Shown here piece by piece: positions 1 to 10,102 of a DNA stretch of 64,000 nucleotides. The stretch lies in the NCBI GenBank assembly GCA_905181595.1, contig CAJIYI010000002.1, forward strand, positions 62,001 to 126,000, read 5' to 3'. This stretch comes from an uncultured SAR86 cluster bacterium. GTDB taxonomy: Bacteria; Pseudomonadota; Gammaproteobacteria; Magnimaribacterales; D2472. The position numbers and the translations under genes are program-made. Position 1 is the first letter of the stretch, and each line of letters opens with the position of its first letter. Under the pieces are notes generated by a model that saw only the letters and a program-made list of their open reading frames with translations, was not told where the DNA came from and did not search any database.

Positions 1-100
1 AAGCTCTGTACCCTGTGTCACTATAACTTTTTAGGAGTATCCGTAACTGGAACATAGGTATCAGCAATAGAATCAGTAGATTATAGATTGCAAGCTTCAT
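1..100 (-). CDS. waaA: 3-deoxy-D-manno-octulosonic acid (Kdo) transferase, N-terminus only
   Basis: Reverse-strand reading from an ATG at 98-100 gives 33 residues before the window edge. They form a hydrophobic N-terminal segment (YNLLILLLIPMFQLRIL) followed by SYSDTGYRA. This matches the start of Kdo transferases, a membrane anchor followed by a GYR motif of the Glycos_transf_N domain. The enzyme adds Kdo to lipid IVA at the cytoplasmic face of the inner membrane. The divergent neighbour at 165 is an LpxL-like acyltransferase, which fits a lipid A/core locus. The gene is cut by the window, so the call rests on a short segment. Confidence 0.6.
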   Translation of the reverse strand, partial: MKLAIYNLLILLLIPMFQLRILLKSYSDTGYRA

Positions 101-164
101 AGCATAGGTATATTTAATTTAATGTAATAATACATCCTTTAATTTTTAAGTACCTATAATTTTG

Positions 165-1016
165 ATGCAAGTAATAATTACCATATGGAAAGGGATCTGC
201 CTACTTCCAGTTGCGTGGCAAAAAATATTTGGGCAGGTACTTGGCAGTCTCTTGCTTGTTATCGCAAGTAAAAGAAAGAGAATTGCGCAAATGAATATTC
301 AAACATGCTTTCCTTTACTTACCTCCCAAGAGCAACAAAAACTGATACATCAGAATTTTAAATTCTTAGGAGCATCTATCTTTCAAACTGGTTCTGCATG
401 GTTTTGGTCAGATGTAAAAATTCAAAAACATGTGGAATATGAGATAAAGGGATTGGAGCTATTAAATAATACAGAGACACAATCTGGAAATTTAGTGTTA
501 TTCAAACATTCTCAGCACTTAGAACTTGATGCAAGATTATTAGGTTTAAATGCTGAAATTTATGGAGTAGGCAGGTCTCATAATTCACCCATAATGAATA
601 ACCTACAGACTCAGGGAAGGCTTTCAAGCATTCAAGCAACTGCTGATAAAAATAATCCCAGAGAGTTTCTTGCATGGCTGAAAAAAGGGAAAAATGTTCT
701 CTACGCCATTGATCAAGATTATGGCTGGGAAAACTCTATTGAACTCTCCTTTTTCAAAAATCCAGCAGCAACTATTACCACAACAAGAAAAATTATTGAT
801 ATCACTCAATGCAATTTACTATTTGTTAATTCATACTTTGCAAAGGAAAAATTAGTACTTGAGCTAGAGTCAATAAATCATGATGATCTTGATTCAATGG
901 AGCTAGCGCAAAAAATAAATGATCTGATGGAGCAAAAAATTACACTCCATCCTGAGGAATATCTTTGGTCTCATAGAAGATTTAAATCAACGTTAGGAAA
1001 AAATTTTTATAAATAA
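165..1016 (+). CDS. LpxL/HtrB-family lysophospholipid or lipid A acyltransferase
   Basis: The protein has 283 residues counting from the ATG at 165; a TTG lies directly before it at 162. It belongs to the lipid A biosynthesis acyltransferase family, which transfers an acyl chain from acyl-ACP to a lipid A precursor at the inner membrane. It has an N-terminal membrane segment, the catalytic Hx4E box (HSQHLE, about residues 115-120), and the later block ending YLWSHRRFKS that is typical of the family's C-terminus. Length is close to the usual 290-310. It is divergent from waaA and 9 bp upstream of a methyltransferase. Whether it is the laurate or myristate transferase, or an ornithine-lipid type enzyme, cannot be decided from sequence alone. 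Confidence 0.8.
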   Translation: MQVIITIWKGICLLPVAWQKIFGQVLGSLLLVIASKRKRIAQMNIQTCFPLLTSQEQQKLIHQNFKFLGASIFQTGSAWFWSDVKIQKHVEYEIKGLELLNNTETQSGNLVLFKHSQHLELDARLLGLNAEIYGVGRSHNSPIMNNLQTQGRLSSIQATADKNNPREFLAWLKKGKNVLYAIDQDYGWENSIELSFFKNPAATITTTRKIIDITQCNLLFVNSYFAKEKLVLELESINHDDLDSMELAQKINDLMEQKITLHPEEYLWSHRRFKSTLGKNFYK

Positions 1017-1025
1017 GAGGGGCAT

Positions 1026-1631
1026 ATGGATTTTGATAAATTAAATGATCTGAAGGGCTTCATGCCTCAGCATGAAGGTAAGGCACTGACAAAATGGGCG
1101 GAACAATTTTCAGCTAAGGGCCCTGCCCTTGAAATTGGAACATTTGGAGGTAAATCTAGCCTTTATATTGCTGCAGGATCGTCCATCAATGAGCAGTTAG
1201 TTTTTACAATTGATCATCATCAAGGCTCAGAAGAGCATCAAACTGGAGAAGAATATTTTGATCCTGATATTTTTGATGCTGCTTTAGGGCGAGTGAATAC
1301 TGTTCCTTTAATGCAGTCGAATCTTAGTCAGTTTGAAGAAAGTAGGTATGTTGTCCCCATGATCGCAAATGCAAATGCATTAGCACCCATCTGGTCAATG
1401 CAATTAGGCTTGCTGTTTATTGATGGCAGTCATACGGAAATTTCAGCACAAAATGATTATGCGAATTGGAATACTAAAATTGCTACTGGGGGTGCTCTAG
1501 TGATTCATGATATTTATGAAAACCCTGAAGAAGGTGGGCAAGCTCCATTTTTAATCTATCAAAAAGCTCTAGAAGACGGTTTTGCTCTTTATGAAAGAGT
1601 AGACACAATAGCCTGCTTAATTAAGAGCTAA
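1026..1631 (+). CDS. Class I SAM-dependent methyltransferase (Methyltransf_24 type)
   Basis: 201 residues from an ATG preceded by a good ribosome site (AGAGGGG, about 4 bases upstream). The SAM-binding start is visible as ALEIGTFGGKSSLY (about residues 35-48). An acidic FIDGSHTE motif follows near residue 136 and a VIHDIYE segment near 160; these are the metal and substrate positions of the Methyltransf_24 / cephalosporin-hydroxylase-like group. The substrate is unknown. The 9-bp gap from the acyltransferase suggests co-transcription. The 3' end overlaps the convergent toroid gene by 11 bp. Position beside glycosyl- and acyltransferases suggests an envelope small-molecule or sugar target, which is inference. 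Confidence 0.7.
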   Translation: MDFDKLNDLKGFMPQHEGKALTKWAEQFSAKGPALEIGTFGGKSSLYIAAGSSINEQLVFTIDHHQGSEEHQTGEEYFDPDIFDAALGRVNTVPLMQSNLSQFEESRYVVPMIANANALAPIWSMQLGLLFIDGSHTEISAQNDYANWNTKIATGGALVIHDIYENPEEGGQAPFLIYQKALEDGFALYERVDTIACLIKS

Positions 1632-2661
1632 ACTGCTTTCTAAGAAAAAGGTTTGAAGCTTTCGTGAGGGTATTATTGGCATCTGCAGCCAGTATCAAGG
1701 CTCCAGAAGTCCAGCTTGGTTGTTCTTCTGGCCAGTAGATCTTTTCTTCTAGCTGCCACCCCATATAAGGGACACTGCTTTCATCAACAATAGCTGCAGC
1801 GTTTAATAATAGTTCTTGCGCATTTTTTTCATGGCCAATTTTTTTAAATGCAATTGAGCATTCGCAAGTCTCAGCAACTGTTACCCAGGGCTCATCTGCA
1901 ACACATTTGATACCAACGCCAGGTATCCAAAAAATATCAGTAATTTTATTTAAAAGTCTTGCAAAATTATCTTTTGAATTGGCTCCAGATAAAATTGGAT
2001 AGTACCAATCCATTGAGAATCTACTCCTATCTTTTTTTAAATCAAAGATGCCTTTTGGATTTTCAATGGCATTAAGTAGATTGGAATGAGCGTTTAGCAG
2101 GGTGGACTTAAAATCTGATTTATTTAATATCTCACAGATTGCTATTGAGCATTCAATGCTCTTAGCAATCGAACTGCATCCTGTCAGAAGATAGTCCTCA
2201 TCAACAACACCTAATTCATCTACATTCCATGCAATGGCACCATTACTGTGTTGCAAGGAAAGAGCAAACACCATCCCCTTCTCAATGGAGCTCCAGAAAT
2301 TCTCTAAAATACTGAGGTCATTTGTTAATAAATAATTTTGCCAAACAGCAACTGCTATGTAGGTAGAAAAATTAGATTGTTTATTTTTTTCTATGGCTTC
2401 GTTACCTTGATAAAGGTTGTACCAACTTCCATCTTCATTTTGATTATCCTTCATCCATTGCAATCCCAGCATAGCCTCATGATTAAAACCAAGTGTCGCT
2501 AAGCCCATGACAGCTTCTAGGTGATCCCATGGATCATGAGACCCATCTTGATTCGATGGAATAGCACCAGATTTAAGCTGGAGATTAGAAATAAAACTAC
2601 CTAAATGCTTCATGCCAGCAAGCGCAGTTGTATCAATTTTTGAGGTGTGAGGAAAAGTCAT
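1621..2661 (-). CDS. Prenyltransferase/squalene-cyclase-like alpha-alpha toroid protein
   Basis: About 346 residues from ATG 2661, whose A is shared with the stop of the upstream methyltransferase (TAATG), indicating translational coupling. The reading frame stays open further upstream, but that part lies inside the methyltransferase gene. The protein contains repeated helix-turn units with DGS/GSW signatures (NQDGSHDPWDH, NEDGSWYNLY), as in prenyltransferase and squalene oxidase repeats that fold as an alpha/alpha barrel. No terpene-cyclase DxDD motif is evident, so cyclase activity is doubtful. Proteins of this kind recur in envelope glycoconjugate clusters with methyl- and glycosyltransferases, as here. 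The function is unknown; a lipid or glycan hydrolase or epimerase-like role is possible. Confidence 0.6.
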   Translation of the reverse strand: MTFPHTSKIDTTALAGMKHLGSFISNLQLKSGAIPSNQDGSHDPWDHLEAVMGLATLGFNHEAMLGLQWMKDNQNEDGSWYNLYQGNEAIEKNKQSNFSTYIAVAVWQNYLLTNDLSILENFWSSIEKGMVFALSLQHSNGAIAWNVDELGVVDEDYLLTGCSSIAKSIECSIAICEILNKSDFKSTLLNAHSNLLNAIENPKGIFDLKKDRSRFSMDWYYPILSGANSKDNFARLLNKITDIFWIPGVGIKCVADEPWVTVAETCECSIAFKKIGHEKNAQELLLNAAAIVDESSVPYMGWQLEEKIYWPEEQPSWTSGALILAADANNTLTKASNLFLRKQFSS

Positions 2662-3365
2662 TATTTTTTTTGAAAATAAAAAGCTATGCTCTTTCCAAAA
2701 ATAGGATTCATAAAATTTTCTATTTTTTGGAGCCAAGATGGGTTTTGTAGAATTTGATATTCCAACAATTTCTTATATTGCTTAACCAGCCAATTTGATT
2801 CTTGAGTTTTCCAAACAAGGCATCTTAACCACCAATAAGCGCTGTGCAGACCATGAAACCGTTCAGACTTTTCATATTCAAATCCATGGTCAGTGATCTC
2901 GGCAATCACCTGATTTTTCTTAAAGATCCTGACATGTCCGCCTGGCATATTTTGATAGCCTCTTGAAAGAATCCAACATATTTTTTCGGGCCAAAAAGAA
3001 GGAACACTGGGCAGAAACTTACCGCCAGGCTTTAGCACTCTATGAATTTCATCTAACGCAAGATGATAATCATCCAAGTGCTCTAAAACCTCAGAACAAA
3101 AAATTAAATCAAAGCTATTGTCTTCGAATGGAAGCTTATAAACTGAACCTTGGACAAATATTGTGGATCCTAGATTTAATTCTTGAAAAAAATCTAGTCC
3201 GTCTTTGCAAATATCTAAAGAGGGAATATGTTGATCGTAACCAATACAGTATGCGTGCTTAAATGCTTGAAGTGAGCCGAAGATATGTCTTCCCTCGCCA
3301 CATCCCACATCTAATATTTTTGCTCCTGATGGAAGATCGATATTATTGAAATTAAAAGTTAGCAT
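2661..3365 (-). CDS. Class I SAM-dependent methyltransferase (Methyltransf_11 type)
   Basis: 234 residues. It carries SAM motif I (ILDVGCGEGRH, about residues 16-26), the acidic GYDQH at the end of beta-2, motif II/III (FDLIFCSEVLEHL, about 83-95) and HRVLKPGGKF, the textbook Methyltransf_11 set. It lies between a glycosyltransferase and the toroid protein on the same strand, overlapping the former by 7 bp and sharing one base with the latter. This is a tight three-gene unit. The methyl acceptor is probably a sugar or lipid intermediate of the same pathway, but the sequence does not identify it. Confidence 0.75.
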   Translation of the reverse strand: MLTFNFNNIDLPSGAKILDVGCGEGRHIFGSLQAFKHAYCIGYDQHIPSLDICKDGLDFFQELNLGSTIFVQGSVYKLPFEDNSFDLIFCSEVLEHLDDYHLALDEIHRVLKPGGKFLPSVPSFWPEKICWILSRGYQNMPGGHVRIFKKNQVIAEITDHGFEYEKSERFHGLHSAYWWLRCLVWKTQESNWLVKQYKKLLEYQILQNPSWLQKIENFMNPIFGKSIAFYFQKK

Positions 3366-4602
3366 TTAAAATCATTAATGGTTTTATAAAGCAATTCTTC
3401 GTATGCATGGCCAATCTTAGTCCAATTAAAATTCTCTATTATATGCTCTCTGCCCAACTCTGCCTGAATTTTGTATTTTTGAGGGCTTTGAAAAATATTT
3501 TTTATGCCTAGGTAAATTGCTTCTGCATCTTCAGCTGGAATCAGCTGAGCAAATGAACCAGTGATTTCAGGAATTGAAGCTACATTAGTTGCTACTAATG
3601 GAGTTGCACAAGCCATCGCCTCTCCGACAGGAAACCCAAACCCTTCGTATAACGAGCTAACAACTGCAACTGAACTGTTGGCATACTCATGTGTAATTTC
3701 TTCCTTGGTAAGATTTGTTTTAAAAGATACCTGCTCTTCTAGCTTCAATTTCTTGATAAGTCTTTCTGTATGGCCTTCAGCTCTAGGGCTGCCTATGACG
3801 GTTAAATTTATATCTGGATATTCAGATTTTAATCTGGCAATTGCATGTAATGAAAAATCTAAACCCTTCAATGGCACATCTGCACTTGCCGTAGTAATGA
3901 CACCATTAGCTCTAGGCACTATATTCGGTAGAGGGCAAAAGATATTAAAGTCAATTCCATTAGGGATAACTTGAATATTTTGCATGGGAACTTTGAAGTC
4001 ATGATGAATATCTTGTTTAGAATTTAAGGATGGAGTCACTACAACCTTTATTTGCTTGGCAACTTTTTTTTGCATTTTCAAAAAAGAGAACCACCTCATC
4101 TTTGAAAGGCGCTGCACTAGGCCTCTTGCAAACTTCAGATCATAAAAATAATCTTTTGAGATTGGATGGTGCATGATTTCAATAAGAGGTTTAGATTTCT
4201 GGATATCAATCATCCCAAAACTGATAGATTGATTATCTATTACAGCGTCATAATTCTTATCAGATAAAAATATTTTCGCCCTATTCCCAAATGTTTGAAG
4301 CTCAGGGAAGCCTCCCATCAAGGTTGAACTAAATTCATACCAATCATCCAGAGATTTATTCTTTGTATGAAAAAAAATTTTTAAGCGCTCTCGAAACTTA
4401 AATGTGCTAAAAAGATTTAGGCCTGGAAGTTTGATTAATTCATATCAGCAATTAACTCTGGATATGGTGGCCCAGAAATAACATCAACATTATGACCAAT
4501 GTTATTAAGTGCTTTTGACAACTCATAAACATATATTCCTTGGCCTCCTCCAAATGGCGCACTTCGATAACTCAAGATCGCAATTTTTAGAGGCTTCTTC
4601 AA
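3359..4602 (-). CDS. Glycosyltransferase family 4 (GT-B), one frameshift
   Basis: The intact C-terminal frame (3359-4321, open to about 4437) holds the GT-B donor domain: PNGIDFNIFCPLP, VIGSPRAEG, and the E-x7-E box SLYEGFGFPVGEAMACATP. The missing N-terminus is in another frame. From TTG 4602 it reads KKPLKIAILSYRSAPFGGGQG, the glycine-rich acceptor-domain start of family 4 transferases, and it runs to about 4440, where one lost base shifts the frame. The joined product is about 414 residues, normal for the family. It probably adds a sugar to a lipid or core intermediate together with the two downstream genes. The frameshift is probably a sequence error, because both halves are well conserved. 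Confidence 0.75.
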
Positions 4603-4617
4603 TTTTCTTTAAATTTT

Positions 4618-5540
4618 TTACAAGCAGGTAAGCCAATCAGTATAATTTGCGTCTTTCCCACAAACTATCTCAGAATATTTAGACTGAAGCATTTCGGTAA
4701 CTGGACCTCTTAAACCTTGACCAATGGCCGAGTGATCCAAAGTTGTAATTGGGGTTATTTCTACCGCAGTTCCCGAAAAAAAAGCTTCGTCTGCATTTAC
4801 CAAATCATCAAACAGTAAATCCTTTTCTTCAACTTCAACGCCAAGATTCTGAGCCATCGTAATAACACTCTGACGAGTGATTCCATTCAAACAAAAGTCT
4901 ATCTTGGGAGTTAGTAACTTGGAGTCTTTAACTATAAATAGATTTTCTCCACTACCCTCAGAAATAAATCCATTTTTATCAAGCAAGATTGCCTCATCGG
5001 CATTTTTTGCAAGCGCATCATGAAGAGCCATAATTGAATTAATATAAGTGCCTATAATTTTATTGTTTGAATAAAGCGGATTGTCATATTGTTGATATGG
5101 GGATTTAATGACTGAAATACCTTTTTTCTTCGCTTCTGGATCCATGTATGACGGCCATTCCCAGCAAGCAACAGCAACATTGACAGATACCAAATCCTTT
5201 AGCTCGCAAGCCCATAGATTCACTGCCCAAAAAAACAATAGGCCTAATGTATCCTTCCTTGAGATTATTTTTTGTCATAGCTTCTTTTTGCACTGCTTCT
5301 AGCTCTTCTATGGAATATGGAATAGTAATATTAATTTTATCTGCCGCGTCAAATAGTCGCTCTGTATGATCTCGCTAGTCTAAAGATAGCGCCGCCAGTT
5401 TCAGTTTCATATGCTCTTACGCCCTCGAATGCTCCAAGACCATAATGCAATGTATGAGATAAAAGATGGATATTAGTATCATTAAATGGCTGAAAAGCTC
5501 CATTTAGCCAAATATATTTTGCGTCAGTATTTAGAAACAT
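4618..5540 (-). CDS. ilvE: Branched-chain amino acid aminotransferase, two frameshifts
   Basis: Class IV PLP aminotransferase performing the last step of valine, leucine and isoleucine synthesis. The N-terminus (from ATG 5540) has WLNGAF, LSHTLHYGLGAFEGVRAYE. A middle piece (about 5360-5210) has EAVQKEAMTKNN, GYIRPIVFLG, MGLRAKG. The C-terminal piece has WEWPSYM, NNKIIGTYINS (carrying the expected catalytic lysine), ISEGSGENLF, GITRQSV, FFSGTAVEITP and RGPVTEMLQ. Frame changes occur near 5350-5390 and near 5205. All family landmarks are present in order and the summed length is about 307 residues, so the gene is almost certainly functional and the shifts are likely assembly errors. Confidence 0.85.
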
Positions 5541-5606
5541 GTTGTGTATGGTTTTAAGTCTCAGTTATTATGACAAATACACTTCTATAAAGAAATCTAA
5601 ATTGGC

Positions 5607-6979
5607 ATGATTGATCAATCTATTTTTAGAGAATATGACATTCGCGGCACTGTACCAGAGCAACTAAATACTGGTTCCATTGATTTAATTGCTAACGCTA
5701 TTGCTGCTAAATGTCATGATGAGGGCGTCACCGAACTCGCATTAGGCAGGGACGGTAGATTATCGGGCGCCGATATCATGAGTAATCTTTCTTCCTCCCT
5801 TCAAAGCCGAGGTATTAACATAGTAAATATTGGGCTAGTTACTAGCCCACTACTGTATTTTGCTGCAAAAAAAATTGACTCAAAATCTGGCGTTATGATA
5901 ACGGGAAGTCATAACCCTAAAAATTATAATGGGTTTAAGGTGGTAATTAATGATTCTCCTGTTTCTGGGTTAGAGCTGCTAAATTTTATTCATAGCGAGC
6001 TATCAGATATAGAAATAGCTACCCAAGAAATACATCAAACTGATTTGATGAGTAGCTATATTGAAGAAGTATGTGCTCAAGCTTCATGCTCAAAAAAAAT
6101 GAAAGTTGTAGTTGATTGTGGAAATGGATCAGCTGGAGAAATTGCACCCAAGCTTATGAGAGCTTTGGGTCACGAAGTGATTGAATTATTTTGTGAAATT
6201 GATGGGAACTTTCCAAATCATCATCCTGACCCTGGGAAGCCTGAAAACTTAGTTGATTTAATTGAAGCTGTGCATCAATCTAACGCTGATTTAGGCATAG
6301 CATTTGATGGGGATGGAGATAGGCTAGGTGTGGTCTCAAACCTTGGAGAAATCATTTTTCCTGATCAACTCTTGATGATTTTTGCTCAAGATGTGCTCTC
6401 AAGGAACAAAGGAGCTCAAATAATCTTCGATGTAAAATGCTCTAATTTACTTGCCAAGACTATTGAGGAGGCAGGAGGCGAAGCCCTACATGTCTGCAAC
6501 TGGTCATTTTCATATTAAAAATGCATTAAAAAAATCTGGTGCGCCGCTTGCAGGAGAAATGAGTGGACATATTTTTTTTAATGACAAATGGCATGGATTT
6601 GATGATGGCCATTATTCTGCTTTTAGACTCATAGAAATTATTGCTCAGATGAATGAAAATCTGTCGTCAATTTTTGGCAATCTTCCAAAAGCATTCTCAA
6701 CGCCAGAAATAAATATTGAAGTTGAGGAAAGTCAGAAATTCAAGATTGTTAATGAGTTTATAGAAAACGCAAAATTTTTAGAAGGTAAAAAAATTACTAT
6801 TGATGGTTTAAGGGTTGATTTTAAAGATGGCTGGGGCCTGTTAAGGGCATCTAATACAACACCAAAATTAGTTTTAAGGTTTGAAGCTCGAAACATCTGA
6901 GCGATTGGATGAAATCCAAAAATTATTCTTAGATCAATTAAAACAGATTGATGAATCAATTGAGATTAAGCTAAGCTAA
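5607..6979 (+). CDS. algC: Phosphomannomutase/phosphoglucomutase, two frameshifts
   Basis: Alpha-D-phosphohexomutase interconverting sugar 1- and 6-phosphates for envelope polysaccharide and nucleotide-sugar supply. It starts IFREYDIRGT. The phosphoserine loop is TGSHNPKNYNGFK (about residue 100), the metal loop DGDGDRLG (about 233), the sugar loop GEMSGHIFF, and the phosphate loop RASNTTPKLVLRFEA. The frame changes near 6450-6515 and again near 6897. The true C-terminus (SERLDEIQ to KLS, stop 6977-6979) lies in the third frame. The sum is about 457 residues, the normal length. slmA starts 4 bp later, an arrangement compatible with gammaproteobacterial algC neighbourhoods. manB would be an equally fair name. 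Confidence 0.82.
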
Positions 6980-6983
6980 AGGT

Positions 6984-7556
6984 ATGTCTAAAGATAGAAA
7001 ACAAATTATTCTGCAAAGCTTGGCCAAGCTCCTAGAAGAAAGAGATGCAACCAAAGTTACAACAGCAAGCCTTGCAAAAGAAAGTGGCATTACCGAAGCA
7101 GCACTTTATCGGCATTTTCCAAGCAAACGATCAATTTTTTTAGAGCTATTTACCTTCTGTGATGAAACTATTTTTCAAAAGGTTGGAGAAATAAAAAAAG
7201 AAGCGAGTATTGAGCCGGACGAAAAAATTAGACTAATATTTTTCTTTTTTATTATATTTCTTGAAAAAAATAAAGGTTTTGCAAGAATTTTATCAAGAGA
7301 AGCATTGGGGCCAAATGAAAAGAATGTCATAGATGCGGTGAATCAATTTTACGAAAGGTTGGAGCTTGCGATGAAGCAAATATTAGCATCTCAAAAGGAA
7401 CGTATTCAATTAACTCCTGGCATTAGCTCTCATTTAATTACCTCTACAATTGAAGGAATTATCTCAAGATTTATTAGGAATGGTTTTAAAGAGATGCCTA
7501 GTGGGTATATAGAGAATTATTGGTCTTTGCTTTCGCGGAGCCTTTTTAAAAATTAA
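6984..7556 (+). CDS. slmA: Nucleoid occlusion factor SlmA (TetR fold)
   Basis: 190 residues. The N-terminal helix-turn-helix reads ILQSLAKLLEER, TTASLAKESGITEAALYRHFPSK, very close to SlmA of enterobacteria. The C-terminal ligand/FtsZ-binding domain keeps the SlmA pattern RILSREAL, QFYERLE and IISRFIRNGFK. SlmA binds specific chromosomal sites and antagonises FtsZ ring assembly over the nucleoid. It follows phosphomannomutase closely and is convergent with the PBP1A gene, the two stop codons overlapping by 4 bp. A generic TetR regulator is the alternative, but the recognition helix and the lack of a divergent target gene favour SlmA. Confidence 0.8.
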   Translation: MSKDRKQIILQSLAKLLEERDATKVTTASLAKESGITEAALYRHFPSKRSIFLELFTFCDETIFQKVGEIKKEASIEPDEKIRLIFFFFIIFLEKNKGFARILSREALGPNEKNVIDAVNQFYERLELAMKQILASQKERIQLTPGISSHLITSTIEGIISRFIRNGFKEMPSGYIENYWSLLSRSLFKN

Positions 7557-9994
7557 TTAGGGTCTTGTTGAAGCAATTCAAAATAAGAGTTTTGATCTAG
7601 CTGCTCTGCTTGCTTTCCAGTGTCCTTGTTCACTTTGATATACGAAAGCCCGGGAGGAGTTCTCCATGGATCCTGGGGCAATTCTTTCAAACCCACTTTC
7701 ATAAAATCTACCCAAATTGGCAAGGCAATGGATGAACCAAATTCATTATCTCCCAAGGAAGAAAAATCATCCGTGCCCACCCAAACTGTGGCTGATAAAT
7801 CTCTATGAAAACCAGAGAACCAGGTGCTAATTGCATCATTGGTTGTCCCTGTTTTTCCTGCAATATCCGAACGATTCAATATCTTTGTTTTTCTGCCATT
7901 GCTGCCTCTCTGAATGGCCTCTCTCAAAATATCTTTAGTAATAAAGGCAATTTTAGTATCGATTGATGTATTTTTCTTGTTAAGCTTTGGCAACAAATCA
8001 AAGGGTTGAATTTCATCGATTAACTCCTCAGTAAACCAAGGAAATCCATCCAGCGATTTAGTATCATCTAATTCTGGTTGAGCATGAGGATGCTGAAAAA
8101 TAATATTGTTGTCTCTATCAATAATCTTTTCAATAAAATACAAATTTTTACCCTCTCCTGAATTTGCTAAAAAATTATATGCTCTAATCATTTCAGCTGG
8201 AGAAAAGCTTGAAGACCCTAATGCAAGAGATAAATCCGGAGCCAGCCGTGATTTAGGAAATCCAAAGTTTTCAAGAAAAATATGCGCCTTATCAATGCCG
8301 AGCTCTCTTAAGAGTTTTATGGACACAATATTGACCGACTGAACAAGCGCTTCTCGTAACCTAATTGGGCCATAAAACTTTCCGGTGTAATTTTCAGGAC
8401 GCCATGCACTTTCTAAATTTTGATCTTCAAAAATAATTGGAGCATCGTTAATAGTATCTGAAGCTTTATAGCCGTTCGCTATAGCTGCTGAGTATATGAA
8501 AGGTTTAAAGCTTGACCCAGCCTGGGGGAATGATTGATTCACCCTATCAAAATTACTCTTTGAAAAATTAAACCCACCTTGATAAGCAAGAATCGCTCCG
8601 GTTGATGGGTTGGAGGCTACAAATGCTACTTCTGCTTCAGGCAATTGGTCTAATGTTTTCCCTGACACAGAATCTTGGAGATAAATTAAGTCTCCTATTT
8701 TTAAAATATCATAAAAATTTTGAGGTTTTGGTCCAAATGAATTAATCGTAATTCTTCTTCGAGCCCATTGATAATTATCTGACCAAATTAAAGTTTGCAA
8801 AGTAAAATCATCGCCTAAATAAATTACTCTTTCGGGTTTAATGTCTACAACAATTGCCTTCAAGTGAGAGTCTAGATTCGTGGATTGACTAAATATTTCT
8901 CTAAGAATTGAAATTAGTGACTGTTTCATGCCTAAAGCATCGAGCTCAGAATACTCTTGCTGCAATATATTAAGATTCCCTCGAGCTAATTGGTTGAAGA
9001 GTTGCGGGTCTAACTGAGCAGAGTAATTGAGTGGCTTTCTCCAGCCATGCCTTTTGTCATAATCAAATAAATTTTTTTGTGCACTCTTAATTGCAGCTCT
9101 TTGAAGTGGAGACTGGATTGTAGTAAAAACAGATAGGCCATCTGTGTATGCAGATAAGCCGTATCTACTAATAATTTTTTGTCGAGCCAGCTCTGCAATA
9201 TACCTCCCATCAAGATCAAACAAAGAATCTGATTTTGCAATCAAAATAGGTTCATCAATTGCAAGAAGATACTGCGCCTTTCCTATATAACCAAGCTTAT
9301 ACATTCTGCCCAAAATCCAATTTCTTCGAACGGTTGATCGCTCCGGTGACCGTATGGGATTTATTCTTGAGGGCAACTGCGCAGATGAAGCAATCAAGGC
9401 TGACTCCGCTAAAGAGAGTTCCTCGATCGATTTTGCAAAATATTTATCGGCTGCAGCTTCAACGCCATATGCTCTATTTCCAAGAAATATTGTATTTAAA
9501 TACAAGGAAAATATTTCTTCTTTTGATGCCATGCTTTCAAGCTCGAAGGCTAAGTATATTTCTTTAATCTTGCGAAGAATTTTTTGATCCCTAGACAATA
9601 AATAGCCCCTCACGACCTGCATAGTAATAGTCCCACCGCCACTCACAATTTCTCCAGATTTCAGTAGCTGAAAAAATGCCCTAGCAAAAGATAAGACTCG
9701 GATTCCATTGTGCTCAAAAAACTGATCATCTTCAGCGGCTAAAAATGCATTTTTTAAGTTTATGGGAATATCTTGATATTCAATTGTTCTTCTTTTTTGC
9801 TCTCCAAATTCCCCAATTAATACTCCATCTTCTGAAAATATTTTAAGAGGAACCTGCAAGGCATTCTCGTTTACTAAATTTATTTCTGGAAGATTTGGTT
9901 TTAAAATAATATACCCAGAAGAAATGACCAGAATAGAAGCCACGGCAGCTAATAATGCAAGAGACAGCATCCATTGAAAAAGCTTAATTAGCAT
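7553..9994 (-). CDS. mrcA: Penicillin-binding protein 1A (bifunctional transglycosylase/transpeptidase)
   Basis: 813 residues, full length for class A PBPs. It has a single N-terminal membrane anchor (about residues 8-32). A GT51 glycosyltransferase domain follows with the catalytic AAEDDQFFEHNGI motif (about 88-100). A long linker/OB-like region comes next, then a transpeptidase domain with SxxK (GSSFKPF, serine about 493), SVN and KTGTTND (about 714). It polymerises and crosslinks peptidoglycan in the periplasm. It is divergent from aroK-aroB as in pseudomonads, but the pilMNOPQ genes usually lying between them are absent. Confidence 0.93.
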   Translation of the reverse strand: MLIKLFQWMLSLALLAAVASILVISSGYIILKPNLPEINLVNENALQVPLKIFSEDGVLIGEFGEQKRRTIEYQDIPINLKNAFLAAEDDQFFEHNGIRVLSFARAFFQLLKSGEIVSGGGTITMQVVRGYLLSRDQKILRKIKEIYLAFELESMASKEEIFSLYLNTIFLGNRAYGVEAAADKYFAKSIEELSLAESALIASSAQLPSRINPIRSPERSTVRRNWILGRMYKLGYIGKAQYLLAIDEPILIAKSDSLFDLDGRYIAELARQKIISRYGLSAYTDGLSVFTTIQSPLQRAAIKSAQKNLFDYDKRHGWRKPLNYSAQLDPQLFNQLARGNLNILQQEYSELDALGMKQSLISILREIFSQSTNLDSHLKAIVVDIKPERVIYLGDDFTLQTLIWSDNYQWARRRITINSFGPKPQNFYDILKIGDLIYLQDSVSGKTLDQLPEAEVAFVASNPSTGAILAYQGGFNFSKSNFDRVNQSFPQAGSSFKPFIYSAAIANGYKASDTINDAPIIFEDQNLESAWRPENYTGKFYGPIRLREALVQSVNIVSIKLLRELGIDKAHIFLENFGFPKSRLAPDLSLALGSSSFSPAEMIRAYNFLANSGEGKNLYFIEKIIDRDNNIIFQHPHAQPELDDTKSLDGFPWFTEELIDEIQPFDLLPKLNKKNTSIDTKIAFITKDILREAIQRGSNGRKTKILNRSDIAGKTGTTNDAISTWFSGFHRDLSATVWVGTDDFSSLGDNEFGSSIALPIWVDFMKVGLKELPQDPWRTPPGLSYIKVNKDTGKQAEQLDQNSYFELLQQDPN

Positions 9995-10102
9995 GAGGCA
10001 AGAAAAAATAATTCACTATTTTAATAATTAAATTTTTGGATTTAATAATAAGAATTATTTTAACCCTTTAAATGGTAGAATCTGAATTCTAAAATACTAA
10101 CC

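Noticed and set aside
2963-3262. Plus-strand frame of 99 codons inside the methyltransferase
   Set aside because: Shadow of the strongly supported minus-strand gene.
9259-9587. Overlapping plus-strand frames inside the PBP1A gene
   Set aside because: Antisense shadows of a conserved full-length protein; no ribosome sites.
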